From the IMG/VR virus record IMGVR_UViG_3300022920_000021, positions 1 through 34,556 of that record: 34,556 nt of DNA. One strand, 5' to 3'. Of the stretch, positions 1 to 6,538 are shown piece after piece (positions within the stretch are counted from its first letter, which is position 1; each line of letters starts with the position of its first letter). Source of the DNA: a virus. The translations under genes were made by a program, and so were the position numbers. Under the pieces are notes generated by a model. It worked only from the letters and a program-made list of their open reading frames with translations, ran no database searches and had not been told where the DNA came from.

Positions 1-1212
1 CACTATGTTGTAATGACATTCAGGCCAGGCGTAACGCTGCGATGGGCATTCGCCAATGATTGCGGCGGAAGTTGGGTCAATGACCATGAAACACTTAGGG
101 CATTGCTGAATGCTGACCTGATTTTTCGGTAACTTGCCCTCCAATGACCACTCGCGATCATCATCTGGTCGGCCATGCTTATAACAGTTGCCGACATGAT
201 CCAGAATAATGGCCTTGCTGCCATCGGCTTTGGGCCTAAGCGCGCGGCCTACTTGCTGTAAAAAGATAGTCAGGCTGGCAGTTGGGCGCATTAGGATCAC
301 CCCCGCACAGTCAGGTACATCAAACCCTTCGCCAATCAGATCGCAGCTGACCAGAACAGATATTTGCCCGTTTCGGAAATTTTCGATGATTTCATCGCGT
401 TCATCGGTACGCATAGAGCCGCTTACGGCGCTGGAACGGAACCCAGCCCTGCTAAACTCCAAAGCAACGGCCTCACCGTGCGCCACTGAGATACAAAACA
501 CGATAACTGGCTTGCCATTGAATAAATCGCGGTAGTGATTAACGCAATCGCCAATGATTGGCTTTCTATTGCAGACCGCCTCCATTTCATCGCGGCGATA
601 ATCGCCTCCGCGTATTTTCATATTTTTCATCTGTAGCATTACAGCTGGGTCGATAGGTGGAGCCAGATAAACGAAATCCGACAGTGATCCCATCGCGATC
701 AGCTCTTTAACCGTAGGTCCGCAGATCATCACATCGAAACAGTCTTTCAGGGGCTTGCCATCGAGGCGCGCCGGAGTAGCTGTAAGGCCAAGCAATTTAG
801 TGTCTGGCCAAGCATCTGTTATTTTTTGATACCCAGCTGCCAGCTGGTGGTGCGCCTCATCTGTTATGAGAAGGTCCGGCCTATCAACATTCTCTATTCT
901 TCTCACCAAAGTTTGTTGCATGGCGACTATCGTATTTGCGGTTACTTTTGATGAAGACCGGGTGCCGGTGTCTACGATGCTGGGACATAAGCCAAAGGTG
1001 GTCATGCGATCCGCAATCTGACGGACAATCTCTTTGCGATGGGCCATCGTTAAAGTTTTTGAATTCCGCGAGGCAGCTGCTCTGGCGACTTCCGATAGTA
1101 TGACCGTTTTCCCGCCGCCGGTCGGGAGCTGAATCAAAACTCGATTTGCTCCCGCTGCGAACGCGGCTCTGGCTTGATCCACCAGAGTTTGTTGATAGGG
1201 GCGTAGTTTCAT
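1..1212 (-). CDS. DEAH-box superfamily 2 helicase, 3' end cut by window edge
   Basis: An open frame of 404 codons runs from ATG at 1212 to the left edge without a stop. It starts MKLRPYQQTLVDQA, the usual Q-motif-like opening of phage and restriction-type SF2 helicases. Motif I is PTGGGKT (about residues 29-35), motif II is DEAH followed by HQLA (about 120), motif III-like TATP follows, and motif VI is QQVGRALRPK (about 345). After the helicase core comes a Cys cluster, CPKC and then CPSQRYAWPEC, which suggests a zinc ribbon. Family knowledge: such proteins unwind or remodel DNA using ATP. Here it is the last visible gene of an operon with an exonuclease and an annealase, so a role in phage recombination or replication is inferred. 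Its ATG overlaps the stop of the preceding gene (ATGA). Confidence 0.93.
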   Translation of the reverse strand, partial: MKLRPYQQTLVDQARAAFAAGANRVLIQLPTGGGKTVILSEVARAAASRNSKTLTMAHRKEIVRQIADRMTTFGLCPSIVDTGTRSSSKVTANTIVAMQQTLVRRIENVDRPDLLITDEAHHQLAAGYQKITDAWPDTKLLGLTATPARLDGKPLKDCFDVMICGPTVKELIAMGSLSDFVYLAPPIDPAVMLQMKNMKIRGGDYRRDEMEAVCNRKPIIGDCVNHYRDLFNGKPVIVFCISVAHGEAVALEFSRAGFRSSAVSGSMRTDERDEIIENFRNGQISVLVSCDLIGEGFDVPDCAGVILMRPTASLTIFLQQVGRALRPKADGSKAIILDHVGNCYKHGRPDDDREWSLEGKLPKNQVSIQQCPKCFMVIDPTSAAIIGECPSQRYAWPECHYNIV

Positions 1213-1427
1213 TTGGCGGCTGCGCGCCTGGCCCAGTCCTTGTGCTTTCGCTCATTGACTTGCTCCTCTCTGGACATTTTTTGTTCAGGCTCACCGATAA
1301 TAATCGGCACAAAATCGACTGATCCGCCCGCGCTGAAAAAATCATCTATCTGCTTTTCTAGTTTCTGGCGGATCGCTTCTTTATCCTCGCGAAATTCATG
1401 CACAATGCTTTTTTCAATCATCATCAT
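1209..1427 (-). CDS. 72-aa charged hypothetical protein
   Basis: I do not recognise this protein. It starts with three consecutive ATG codons (MMMIEKSIV), preceded by GAGAG a few bases upstream, and the start region overlaps the GAT-rich end of the 52-aa gene. The same frame could be extended upstream to 1466, but that would run deep into the previous gene, and the ATG triplet gives the usual short overlap. The protein is rich in Glu, Lys, Arg and Gln, predicted mostly helical, with a short hydrophobic stretch VDFVPIIIG in the middle and a basic end (ARRAAAK). It overlaps the helicase start by 4 nt, so the two are probably translated together. It could be a helicase partner, but nothing in the sequence shows this directly. 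Confidence 0.7.
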   Translation of the reverse strand: MMMIEKSIVHEFREDKEAIRQKLEKQIDDFFSAGGSVDFVPIIIGEPEQKMSREEQVNERKHKDWARRAAAK

Positions 1428-1572
1428 CGCTCTCGTAGATTTCGGCACCGCAGCACTCGGAAGCATCCTCGGACCAAGGCCGCTGCACTGGCGCTCCCCA
1501 ACACTCCTCGGTATCAGTGCCAGTTATCGTAATGACCTCGCAGGGTTCCTCGCACTTGACGCATTTATTCAT
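1414..1572 (-). CDS. 52-aa Cys-rich, acidic-tailed small protein
   Basis: This 52-codon frame begins MNKCVKCEEPCEV and ends with four Asp residues. It has seven Cys, arranged as CVKCEEPC near the N-terminus, one in ECW and a CC pair in SECCGAEI, an arrangement that could bind one zinc ion. The ATG overlaps the last codons of the 47-aa gene (AATGAATAA junction) and its stop overlaps the ATGATGATG start of the next gene, so it fits the overlapping operon exactly. Small metal-binding proteins of this type are common in phage early operons; no specific function can be read. It lies under a longer opposite-strand frame that I consider spurious. Confidence 0.6.
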   Translation of the reverse strand: MNKCVKCEEPCEVITITGTDTEECWGAPVQRPWSEDASECCGAEIYESDDDD

Positions 1573-1708
1573 TGGCGGCCTCATCCCATTTCTCCTTATA
1601 AATTTCCAAAGCCTCGTCAGCCTCTGCTGCGCATACTCCCACTGACATACCTGTCGATTGACTAAGGAAAGCGTGGAAGAAAAGTAGCCATATTTCTTTA
1701 TCGCTCAT
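1565..1708 (-). CDS. 47-aa small hypothetical protein
   Basis: A 47-codon frame starting MSDKEIWLLFFHAF and ending DEAANE. Its ATG overlaps the stop of the 98-aa gene as ATGA, and its stop overlaps the start of the 52-aa gene, so both ends fit the operon. The middle (SVGVCAAEADEALEIYKEKW) is predicted helical and resembles the short helical proteins seen in many phage recombination operons, but I recognise no family. The A-run near 1678-1685 is hard to read by eye; one base more or less there would break the frame, so check it against the base-level sequence. The 144-nt spacing between the flanking overlaps is a multiple of three, which supports the frame. Confidence 0.5.
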   Translation of the reverse strand: MSDKEIWLLFFHAFLSQSTGMSVGVCAAEADEALEIYKEKWDEAANE

Positions 1709-2001
1709 TGCACCACCGCCTGGCTCATTTCCTCTGCCACCTGTTCACGCAGCTGCAAGCAAACGCCCGCAATGTCTTCCAGTGAAATAGCTTCAAATTC
1801 AAAATCGCGCTTTTGCACCCCGGTAATATCGTTTTCGTAGTTAACGCTCGCTTCAGCAATGCCAATGATGGTGTTAACTTTTATCGTGATCGCCGGGATC
1901 GCGCCCTGCTTCATCTCCTTTTGGATCAAAACCTGACCGTAGTTGTCGTGATTGAAGATTTTGGCGAAATCGTGATTTTCGTTTTTTATTTCGTTTTCCA
2001 T
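1705..2001 (-). CDS. 98-aa hypothetical early protein
   Basis: The chosen ATG at 2001 (MENEIKNENHDF) has GGAAAG just upstream and shares its A with the TAA stop of the 48-aa zinc-ribbon frame (TAATG). The same frame is open further upstream to a TTG at 2046, but that would overlap the zinc ribbon. The body alternates hydrophobic and polar residues (AITIKVNTIIGIAEASVNY), suggesting beta strands, followed by a helix near EDIAGVCLQLREQVAEEM. No family recognised. The C-terminus contains SQAVV, where the DNA carries one copy of the genome-wide CGCCTGGC octamer in inverse sense. Position in the operon suggests an early accessory role. Confidence 0.75.
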   Translation of the reverse strand: MENEIKNENHDFAKIFNHDNYGQVLIQKEMKQGAIPAITIKVNTIIGIAEASVNYENDITGVQKRDFEFEAISLEDIAGVCLQLREQVAEEMSQAVVQ

Positions 2002-2147
2002 TATTCTTTCCGTATTAGTAGTTCTCGGCCGATAGCCTTTTCCCAAGACTTACATCGAGGGCAGTACCAGCCTTTGAATTTTTGTGTTTCACCGCGAAAA
2101 ACCGTTTCACACCGTTTGCCGCAGCAATTTTTTATCTCTGGCCGCAT
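2001..2147 (-). CDS. 48-aa zinc-ribbon protein, overlapping the 63-aa gene
   Basis: This small frame lies partly inside the 3' end of the 63-aa gene in another frame (41-nt overlap). It reads MRPEIKNCCGKRC near the start and WYCPRCKSWEKAIG in the middle: two Cys pairs, CC-x3-C and CPRC, about 18 residues apart, which is a typical small zinc ribbon. The Trp/Tyr before CPRC and the Lys/Trp after it are as in Com-type phage zinc fingers. The TAA stop overlaps the ATG of the 98-aa gene. No strong ribosome site precedes its ATG, so coupling to the upstream gene is likely. Phage Com-like zinc ribbons can act in translational control; here that is only a possibility. Confidence 0.65.
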   Translation of the reverse strand: MRPEIKNCCGKRCETVFRGETQKFKGWYCPRCKSWEKAIGRELLIRKE

Positions 2148-2298
2148 TCATCGCATCCTTGGAGTTCTGGTAGGTGCCGATCAGACTGCTGCCCTTGAAC
2201 GTCTGGTAGATAAAGCAGTTTTCTACCAATGCTTTGGTGACCGTGAAGCCACCGCAGTCTGATCGGAGATACCATTTTCCTTTCTGCTTAAACTTCAA
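2107..2298 (-). CDS. 63-aa small hypothetical protein
   Basis: A 63-codon frame beginning MKFKQKGKWYLRSD and ending LLRQTV. Its ATG overlaps the TGA of the RecT gene by 4 nt. It is basic (many Lys and Arg), with a central beta-rich part (GGFTVTKALVENCFIYQTF) followed by a helix (SKDAMNAARDKKLLRQ). I do not recognise a family. A short basic protein directly after an annealase may bind DNA or the annealase, but that is inference from position only. Its last 41 nt are shared with the zinc-ribbon frame, so a change there would affect two proteins. Confidence 0.75.
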   Translation of the reverse strand: MKFKQKGKWYLRSDCGGFTVTKALVENCFIYQTFKGSSLIGTYQNSKDAMNAARDKKLLRQTV

Positions 2299-3137
2299 AT
2301 GGCCTCGCCGGTATCGGCATCAATGGTTGCAGCTTCCTGCTGGGGTTCCGGGCTTTCCGCACCATCTTCTGCCAGTTTCGCCAGGCGCGACTTGCGTTTG
2401 GCCGGTTCCTTCTTTTCGTCTACAGAAGCGTGATCGACTATCAATCCACCTTCTGGATTCAAAGAAACAACCCTATCCGAATAAATGCCATCATCAATGC
2501 TTATCGCCTGGCTCATTTCCGTAGATCGCGGGGCAGACTTCAACGCCCTTTTGATAACGGTTTTGCGAGCCATTTCGCCCCAAGAATTTTTCCACGCTGG
2601 AGAATTGCCGCTGGGCGCTGCTTTGCGGATCGTTTCGACTTGATCCACTGGCATAATTTCTCTCTGCTTGCCGCCATCCTTCAAAGTAATGACGCACCAT
2701 GCGAAAAGTGCCGGACCCGGATCACCCAGCAGGTAGGGTTTGATTGTAAAAATGCTTTCGTCACCAAGAATCAGATCGTAATCGTCTTTGGTGTACACCA
2801 CACCAGATTCGATGCTGACTATCTCCCCGGATCGGCGAGCGAGAGCTATCAGACCTTTATATCCAACCTGTAGCGTCACTTTCCCTTTGAAAGGAATCAT
2901 GTACGCCTCGCCCAAAAATGACTCTGGCATCAGGCCAAGGCCCGCGCATGACATTATGCTGCTCATCAAAGTTGTTCTGTCGCATTTGACCAGTTCGGGA
3001 TTCTGCGAGACTACCGTCATAGCGGTACGAATGAATTTCTCTGCGCTAACGTGTTTCGGCAACGCTTTGGATACTTGTTCTACCATTTTTGGTGTATTTA
3101 AAGCCTGTTTTAAGACTTGCAACTGTGATTCAGCCAT
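2295..3137 (-). CDS. recT: RecT-family single-strand annealing protein
   Basis: A 280-aa protein with the RecT core. Recognisable family stretches are PKHVSAEKFIRTAMTVV near residues 28-44, the segment MSSIMSCAGLGLMPESFLGEAY near 58-79, the strand TLQVGYKGLIALARRSGE, and GEMARKTVIKRALK near 190-203. The C-terminal 60 residues are acidic, low in complexity and rich in Glu, Gln, Ala and Lys, as usual in RecT proteins. RecT binds single-stranded DNA and anneals complementary strands; it works with a partner 5'-3' exonuclease. That partner is encoded immediately upstream with an 8-nt overlap. Together they form a Red-like recombination pair, which can serve in phage replication, repair or mosaic exchange. 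Length is normal for the family. Confidence 0.95.
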   Translation of the reverse strand: MAESQLQVLKQALNTPKMVEQVSKALPKHVSAEKFIRTAMTVVSQNPELVKCDRTTLMSSIMSCAGLGLMPESFLGEAYMIPFKGKVTLQVGYKGLIALARRSGEIVSIESGVVYTKDDYDLILGDESIFTIKPYLLGDPGPALFAWCVITLKDGGKQREIMPVDQVETIRKAAPSGNSPAWKNSWGEMARKTVIKRALKSAPRSTEMSQAISIDDGIYSDRVVSLNPEGGLIVDHASVDEKKEPAKRKSRLAKLAEDGAESPEPQQEAATIDADTGEAI

Positions 3138-4059
3138 TGTGAGTTATTCCTTTTTTTGGAGTTATGCGGAGTTCACGGCGTGGTGGATTCCAGCGTTCGT
3201 TGACCTTCGCGGATATTGTGCCATTGTTGCATTTTGCCCGGATCGCCGGTCCAAGCCGGTCCAGTATCGCGGCTCGCAGATGCCCTTTCATCTCTTTCGC
3301 CGCCTTTTCTCTGTCGGCAGCCAGCCGATAATTAATCATTCCCTGCTCAAAAAATACGTCGCCATGAACGTGCAGCTCTAGTCCGGCATCGACATTGGTC
3401 ATTACGCGAAACATGATTGCCAAGTCATTGTCGTAATCTGGCGCGGGTGCATTTTGTTTTTCTATCGAATCCCAAAATTCAGCGACTAACTTGATAATCA
3501 GTCCTTGTACTTCCGGATCGGCCTCCATTCGGTTTTCAATTACCTGTTTATTGCCAACAAGTGCAAACAAGTATCCGTAGGGCTTGCCAGTTATCAAAAG
3601 CTGAGTTTGAAGCTGTAAAGCATAGATGAGCGGCGGATCGTACTCGCCCGTTACCTCAGTTTCCTCCCACTTGTCAGCAAACGCCGGGTAATCCAGTATT
3701 TTCAGCTCGGCAGGAACCCAGCCATCGTCCTCGGTTTGAATTTCATAGTCCAAAGAAGCACCCAATCGCAGTTTTTCATCACCATGTATAAGATAGCGAT
3801 GAGTTTTGCGGAGGGTATAGTCGGTAGTTTTGCGTATTACATCAGCAAATCCGGCCTCCATGCAGTCTCCGACTATAACTGGCAGCACATCATCAAGATT
3901 TTCGGGGTCGATTAGCCCAGATTTTTCATGCCATAGTTGAAAGTAAGTGTTATATCCATGCCCGAACAGGCAGGGAACCTCGGATGCGCCTAAGTAATTC
4001 CGCCTATTTGCCAGCCAGGCGGCGCGATCATCGAAATATTTTGTTATTGGTTTAAGCAT
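3130..4059 (-). CDS. YqaJ-type viral recombinase/exonuclease
   Basis: A 309-aa protein of the PD-(D/E)xK nuclease superfamily, YqaJ type. Near the N-terminus it has RRNYLGASEVPCLFG, the usual R-x-x-x-GASE opening; the catalytic core reads LGASLDYEI, then PAELKILD (Asp and Glu-x-Lys), and further on LQLQTQLLITGKPYGYLFALVG, which supplies the helical Gln-rich segment. These are the landmarks expected of an alkaline exonuclease that resects double-stranded DNA to give 3' single strands for RecT. The C-terminus (ELRITPKKGITHNG) is basic. It overlaps both neighbours by 8 nt and is placed just before recT in the direction of transcription, the classical pairing. Confidence 0.93.
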   Translation of the reverse strand: MLKPITKYFDDRAAWLANRRNYLGASEVPCLFGHGYNTYFQLWHEKSGLIDPENLDDVLPVIVGDCMEAGFADVIRKTTDYTLRKTHRYLIHGDEKLRLGASLDYEIQTEDDGWVPAELKILDYPAFADKWEETEVTGEYDPPLIYALQLQTQLLITGKPYGYLFALVGNKQVIENRMEADPEVQGLIIKLVAEFWDSIEKQNAPAPDYDNDLAIMFRVMTNVDAGLELHVHGDVFFEQGMINYRLAADREKAAKEMKGHLRAAILDRLGPAIRAKCNNGTISAKVNERWNPPRRELRITPKKGITHNG

Positions 4060-4246
4060 CTTTTCTCCAATGCAAATTCAGCTTAAAGCCTGTCACCTCA
4101 GTAAACCGATTTAAAAGTTTATTGAGTACATAAGGCTCGATATTTTGAGACTGTCTGTTAATTTCTTGTAGAAAACGGGTCAACTCCTGTCCATTTTTGC
4201 TATCTGCAAAACGATCAAGGCATTGATTTAGGTCATTTGAATCCAT
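4052..4246 (-). CDS. 64-aa first gene of the early operon, unknown function
   Basis: A small, mostly helical protein (MDSNDLNQCLDRFADSKNG to LHWRKDA). It is preceded by an excellent ribosome binding site, AAGGAGCTGAAATG, and by a promoter ending about 30 bases further upstream, so it is the first gene of the leftward operon. The last codons overlap the exonuclease by 8 nt. There are two predicted helices (DLNQCLDRFAD and GQELTRFLQEINRQ) and a more hydrophobic tail. No family recognised. As the promoter-proximal gene in front of a recombination pair it might modulate host RecBCD, like lambda Gam, or regulate the operon, but there is no sequence evidence for either. Confidence 0.8.
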   Translation of the reverse strand: MDSNDLNQCLDRFADSKNGQELTRFLQEINRQSQNIEPYVLNKLLNRFTEVTGFKLNLHWRKDA

Positions 4247-4275
4247 TTCAGCTCCTTATTTTGGGTGGAAATTTG

Positions 4276-4305
4276 ATCATATCTAAGAAGTCTATTAATT
4301 GTCTA
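4276..4305 (-). promoter_or_regulatory. Predicted promoter of the leftward early operon
   Basis: On the minus strand TAGACA (-35, one mismatch from TTGACA) and TATGAT (-10, one mismatch from TATAAT) are separated by 18 bases. The -10 lies about 30 bases before the ATG of the first early gene. The -35 hexamer overlaps a GTCTAC box, a motif repeated in the facing promoter and at attP, so repression at this point is likely. Confidence 0.6.
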
Positions 4306-4411
4306 CTGAATTTAGATCGCTAACGAGCGGACAGGCTACTGACGATAGCTCCGCACGATCCACATGTATGAAAACACTACATGTTAAACGTACAGTTGAC
4401 AGAAAGTAGAC
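4301..4411. promoter_or_regulatory. Candidate operator region of the lysis-lysogeny switch
   Basis: Between the two divergent start codons lie an inverted pair of GTCTAC/GTAGAC boxes (4301-4306 and 4406-4411), one in each promoter, and two copies of the palindrome ACATGT (4362-4367 and 4379-4384) spaced 17 bases apart. The arrangement fits operators for the XRE repressor encoded next door, but the binding site cannot be deduced from the sequence alone. The whole non-coding stretch, 4247-4452, contains no other gene that I can see. Confidence 0.45.
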
Positions 4412-4425
4412 TAAAAGAGTAAATT
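4396..4425 (+). promoter_or_regulatory. Predicted promoter of the repressor-xis-int block
   Basis: A perfect -35 TTGACA at 4396-4401 is followed after 18 bases by TAAATT (four of six matches to TATAAT). The repressor ATG is at 4453 with CGGAG seven bases before it. A GTAGAC box (4406-4411) lies between the two hexamers, where a bound protein would block this promoter. It faces away from the leftward early promoter. Confidence 0.6.
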
Positions 4426-4452
4426 CGGGCGTTCATAACCCGGAGCTGAATT

Positions 4453-4845
4453 ATGAACACTACAAAAACGACCCGCATCCGAGCCACTGATGACTTGAAG
4501 CGAGAGTTTGCGCGCCGCCTAATGGAGCGCCTGGCGGACGCTGACATGAATCAGTCCGATTTAGCTCGTCGCGTTAAGATAAGTAAGGACGCGGTAAGCA
4601 CTTATGCGCGAGGTCGTTCTATACCCTCCCCAGATACCTTGCTAAAGATCAGCAAGGTGCTTGATATTGACCCTCAAGAGCTTTTACCCAAGCGATTTGA
4701 CACGGCCACGTTGCAAGCACCCTTTCAGCTCACAATGCTTGACGATGGCAGAGTAAGCATGTCAGTACAGGCAACGATGAGTTTTGAAACGGCCTCTAAA
4801 GTTATGGAGCTGTTGCGCCGTGAAAAAATTACTTCTGCAAGCTGA
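4453..4845 (+). CDS. XRE-family transcriptional repressor without a peptidase domain
   Basis: A 130-aa protein with a lambda-repressor-like helix-turn-helix at about residues 17-75: the segment MNQSDLARRVKISKDAVSTYA gives the recognition helices, followed by GRSIPSPDTLLKISKVLDI, the usual helices 4-5. The remaining 55 residues (from RFDTATLQ) form a short strand-rich tail, VSMSVQATMSFETASKVMELL, with no S24 autopeptidase, so it is unlikely to be cleaved directly after DNA damage like lambda CI. It is transcribed divergently from the early recombination operon and shares its transcript with xis and int, as for a phage immunity repressor. SD GGAG, seven bases before ATG. It might instead be Cro-like. 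Confidence 0.85.
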   Translation: MNTTKTTRIRATDDLKREFARRLMERLADADMNQSDLARRVKISKDAVSTYARGRSIPSPDTLLKISKVLDIDPQELLPKRFDTATLQAPFQLTMLDDGRVSMSVQATMSFETASKVMELLRREKITSAS

Positions 4846-5161
4846 AGCGGCGCAACTGCTAAGGTGCAGTGTTTCAACAATTAAACGTATGCGGAGCCAA
4901 GGAAAGCTCCCGTACCTGCCCGGCCGACCAGTGCGGATTCGGGAAGAAGACTTAGAAAAATACATGGAGCTGAATCTATGGCAAGACCAATCGAACCCCC
5001 TCGACTCACCAAAGGCAAAACAGGCTATTACTACGTCAATTACCATGACGGACAGCGCAGCCGCCGAGAAACGCTGGCGACAAAAGACATTGAGGAAGCG
5101 AAAAGTAGGTTTAGCTACTGGCTTGTCGCTGCCAGCACCCCAGATCAGCAGCACAAAGTAA
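4820..5161 (+). CDS. Excisionase-like MerR/HTH_17 DNA-binding protein
   Basis: Reading from GTG at 4820 (GGAG ten bases upstream, inside the end of the repressor gene, 26-nt overlap) the first 60 residues give a winged-helix of the excisionase type: LLLQAEAAQLLRCSVSTIKRM, then GKLPYLPGRPVRIREEDLEKYM. This is the standard pattern of small proteins that bend DNA and steer a tyrosine integrase toward excision. Beyond residue about 60 the frame stays open to 5161 and overlaps the integrase start by 184 nt; that tail (Ser/Thr/Lys-rich, QKTLRKRKVG) looks unstructured. An upstream TTG at 4784 is a less likely start. The order repressor, xis, int is typical of temperate phages. Confidence 0.72.
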   Translation: MKKLLLQAEAAQLLRCSVSTIKRMRSQGKLPYLPGRPVRIREEDLEKYMELNLWQDQSNPLDSPKAKQAITTSITMTDSAAAEKRWRQKTLRKRKVGLATGLSLPAPQISSTK

Positions 5162-5976
5162 CCGATCTTGCCGATTTATACGAAAAAGAGCATTTGGATG
5201 GATGCGCCGACCCGGCTCGCCAGATACAAAGGCTTAATTTTGTGCGCCAGCATTTTGGCGAACTATCACCAGATGAAATCACGCCACAGGTAGTAGCCTT
5301 TTATAGCAAGCGTAGGCCGGTCAAGGCTGCGACAATTCGCGGTGAATTGGCAATACTGAAAGCTGCGCTGAATCATAATGTCAAAGCTGGACGCATATCC
5401 GGTTTTCCCCACATCAAATTACCTGACAAAGGCGCGCCGAGGGACCGATGGCTCAGTGCCGATGAAATTGCTCGCCTGGCAGACTCACTAGCAAACTCCC
5501 GCGCCGGAAAACGGTTATCACGGCCGGAAAGATTCACTCATATTGCTTTGGAGGCCGCAGCTCGCAAGCGGAGTATTGAAACACTGCCTTGGGAACGAGT
5601 GGACCTCAAGCAAGGCACAATAGATTTTCGCGATCCTGAAAAAATTCAGACGAAAAAAAGGCAAGCCATCGTCCCAATCAGTGATCGCTTGCTCCCGATT
5701 TTAGTCAGAGCGCATGAAGAACGCACCAGCCGCTGGGTTTTGGACAGCACTGGAAGTATAAGGAAAAGTTTTGAAACGAGTCTGGTAAAGGCAGGGTTGC
5801 CTGATGTAACGCCGCACGTTTTACGCCATACCGCAGCAACACATATGGCGCGTAACGGAGTGCCGCTTTGGCACATAGCCGGTATTTTAGGAAATTCAGT
5901 GCAAATGGTCGAACAGACCTATGCGCATCACTGCCCAGAGGGGCTTAGGAAAGCAATAAATTATGTACGCACTTAA
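4978..5976 (+). CDS. int: Tyrosine recombinase, phage integrase
   Basis: A 332-aa integrase. Residues 5-50 form an arm-type DNA-binding domain (KGKTGYYYVNYHDGQRSRRE), 60-150 the core-binding domain, and 160-332 the catalytic domain. Catalytic set: Arg196 (AAARKRSIETLPW), Lys about 226 in the hairpin (QTKKRQAIVPI), His280 and Arg283 (TPHVLRHTAATHM) and Tyr315 (VEQTYAHH). At the position that is most often His (LGH) it has Asn306 (LGNS), which is seen in related integrases with a YxHH ending. SD GGAG eight bases before ATG. It catalyses site-specific recombination between attP and a host tRNA-Met gene; the attP found 600 bases downstream supports this. Confidence 0.95.
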   Translation: MARPIEPPRLTKGKTGYYYVNYHDGQRSRRETLATKDIEEAKSRFSYWLVAASTPDQQHKVTDLADLYEKEHLDGCADPARQIQRLNFVRQHFGELSPDEITPQVVAFYSKRRPVKAATIRGELAILKAALNHNVKAGRISGFPHIKLPDKGAPRDRWLSADEIARLADSLANSRAGKRLSRPERFTHIALEAAARKRSIETLPWERVDLKQGTIDFRDPEKIQTKKRQAIVPISDRLLPILVRAHEERTSRWVLDSTGSIRKSFETSLVKAGLPDVTPHVLRHTAATHMARNGVPLWHIAGILGNSVQMVEQTYAHHCPEGLRKAINYVRT

Positions 5977-6394
5977 TAAGACTTATAAACGCAGCATTCA
6001 AGCTAATGAAATGTGCGCCGATCCTACAATACAAAAATTTTTGAAATACTGGGAGTATTTTGCACCTGTCAGCACAGAACACATGTATGAAATGCTTGAT
6101 TTCATTCTGGGCGCATTTGATAACTTGCCCGCATGTATAACAAATTCAAAAGAGGCCGCGCCATTTGTCGAGCGCATATACAACGAAAAATTGAAGTCTA
6201 TGCACAGAAGCGACAATGAAATGCTGAAATGGCATCTTGGCAGTCCGAATACTGTTGCGCAGGATAGCGTTTACTATTTTGATTACAACTGGACCTGTCT
6301 TGAAAGCTGGAAGTTATTCGCTCACCATTTAGATGCGACCTACCATGATATTACTAATAACATGGATTTGGTTTGCCTTGCAGATCAGTCGTAA
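5963..6394 (+). CDS. 143-aa unknown protein between int and attP
   Basis: An unrecognised protein overlapping the end of int by 14 nt. It is rich in aromatic residues (many Tyr, Phe and Trp, for example VYYFDYNWTCLESWKLFAHH) and is predicted to be helical and soluble, with no signal peptide or membrane segment. The codon third positions look more A/T-rich than in the rest of the phage, a hint of recent acquisition. Genes placed between the integrase and attP in temperate phages are often accessory cargo expressed in the lysogen (morons). That role is inferred from position. A second start, ATG at 6011, is possible. It shares the repressor transcript and ends just before the first arm repeat and the terminator. 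Confidence 0.65.
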   Translation: MYALNKTYKRSIQANEMCADPTIQKFLKYWEYFAPVSTEHMYEMLDFILGAFDNLPACITNSKEAAPFVERIYNEKLKSMHRSDNEMLKWHLGSPNTVAQDSVYYFDYNWTCLESWKLFAHHLDATYHDITNNMDLVCLADQS

Positions 6395-6396
6395 TT

Positions 6397-6435
6397 TGCG
6401 TTCTATTTGCGCTTTAAAGCCCCATTTGCGCTTTA
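6397..6435 (+). repeat. Left arm-type repeats of attP
   Basis: TGCGTTCTATTTGCGCTTTA at 6397-6416 begins two bases after the stop of the 143-aa gene. Its second half ATTTGCGCTTTA recurs at 6424-6435. The full 20-mer recurs, in the same orientation, at the right end of attP. Direct repeats flanking a recombination core are the normal layout of integrase arm-binding sites. Confidence 0.65.
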
Positions 6436-6484
6436 TATGCGTCTACTTTGGTCTACTGTGAACTATAGACAATACCCCGAAAGG

Positions 6485-6512
6485 CCCGCATCATGCGGGT
6501 TTCATCGTTTTT
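6485..6512 (+). terminator. Rho-independent terminator after the integrase block
   Basis: The perfect stem CCCGCA (6485-6490) and TGCGGG (6494-6499) has a three-base loop TCA and is followed by TTTCATCGTTTTT. It stops the repressor-xis-int-143aa transcript before the attP core. On the other strand the same hairpin is followed by CCTTTC, so it may also weakly stop the virion operon transcript coming from the right. Confidence 0.7.
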
Positions 6513-6538
6513 GGGCCTGTAGACGTTTTCGCGCGAGG

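Noticed and set aside
1213-1665. Plus-strand frame of 150 codons opposite the small early genes
   Set aside because: It lies antisense to three minus-strand genes joined by clear stop/start overlaps, has no ribosome site, and its translation is rich in Ser/Ile/Leu without domain character.
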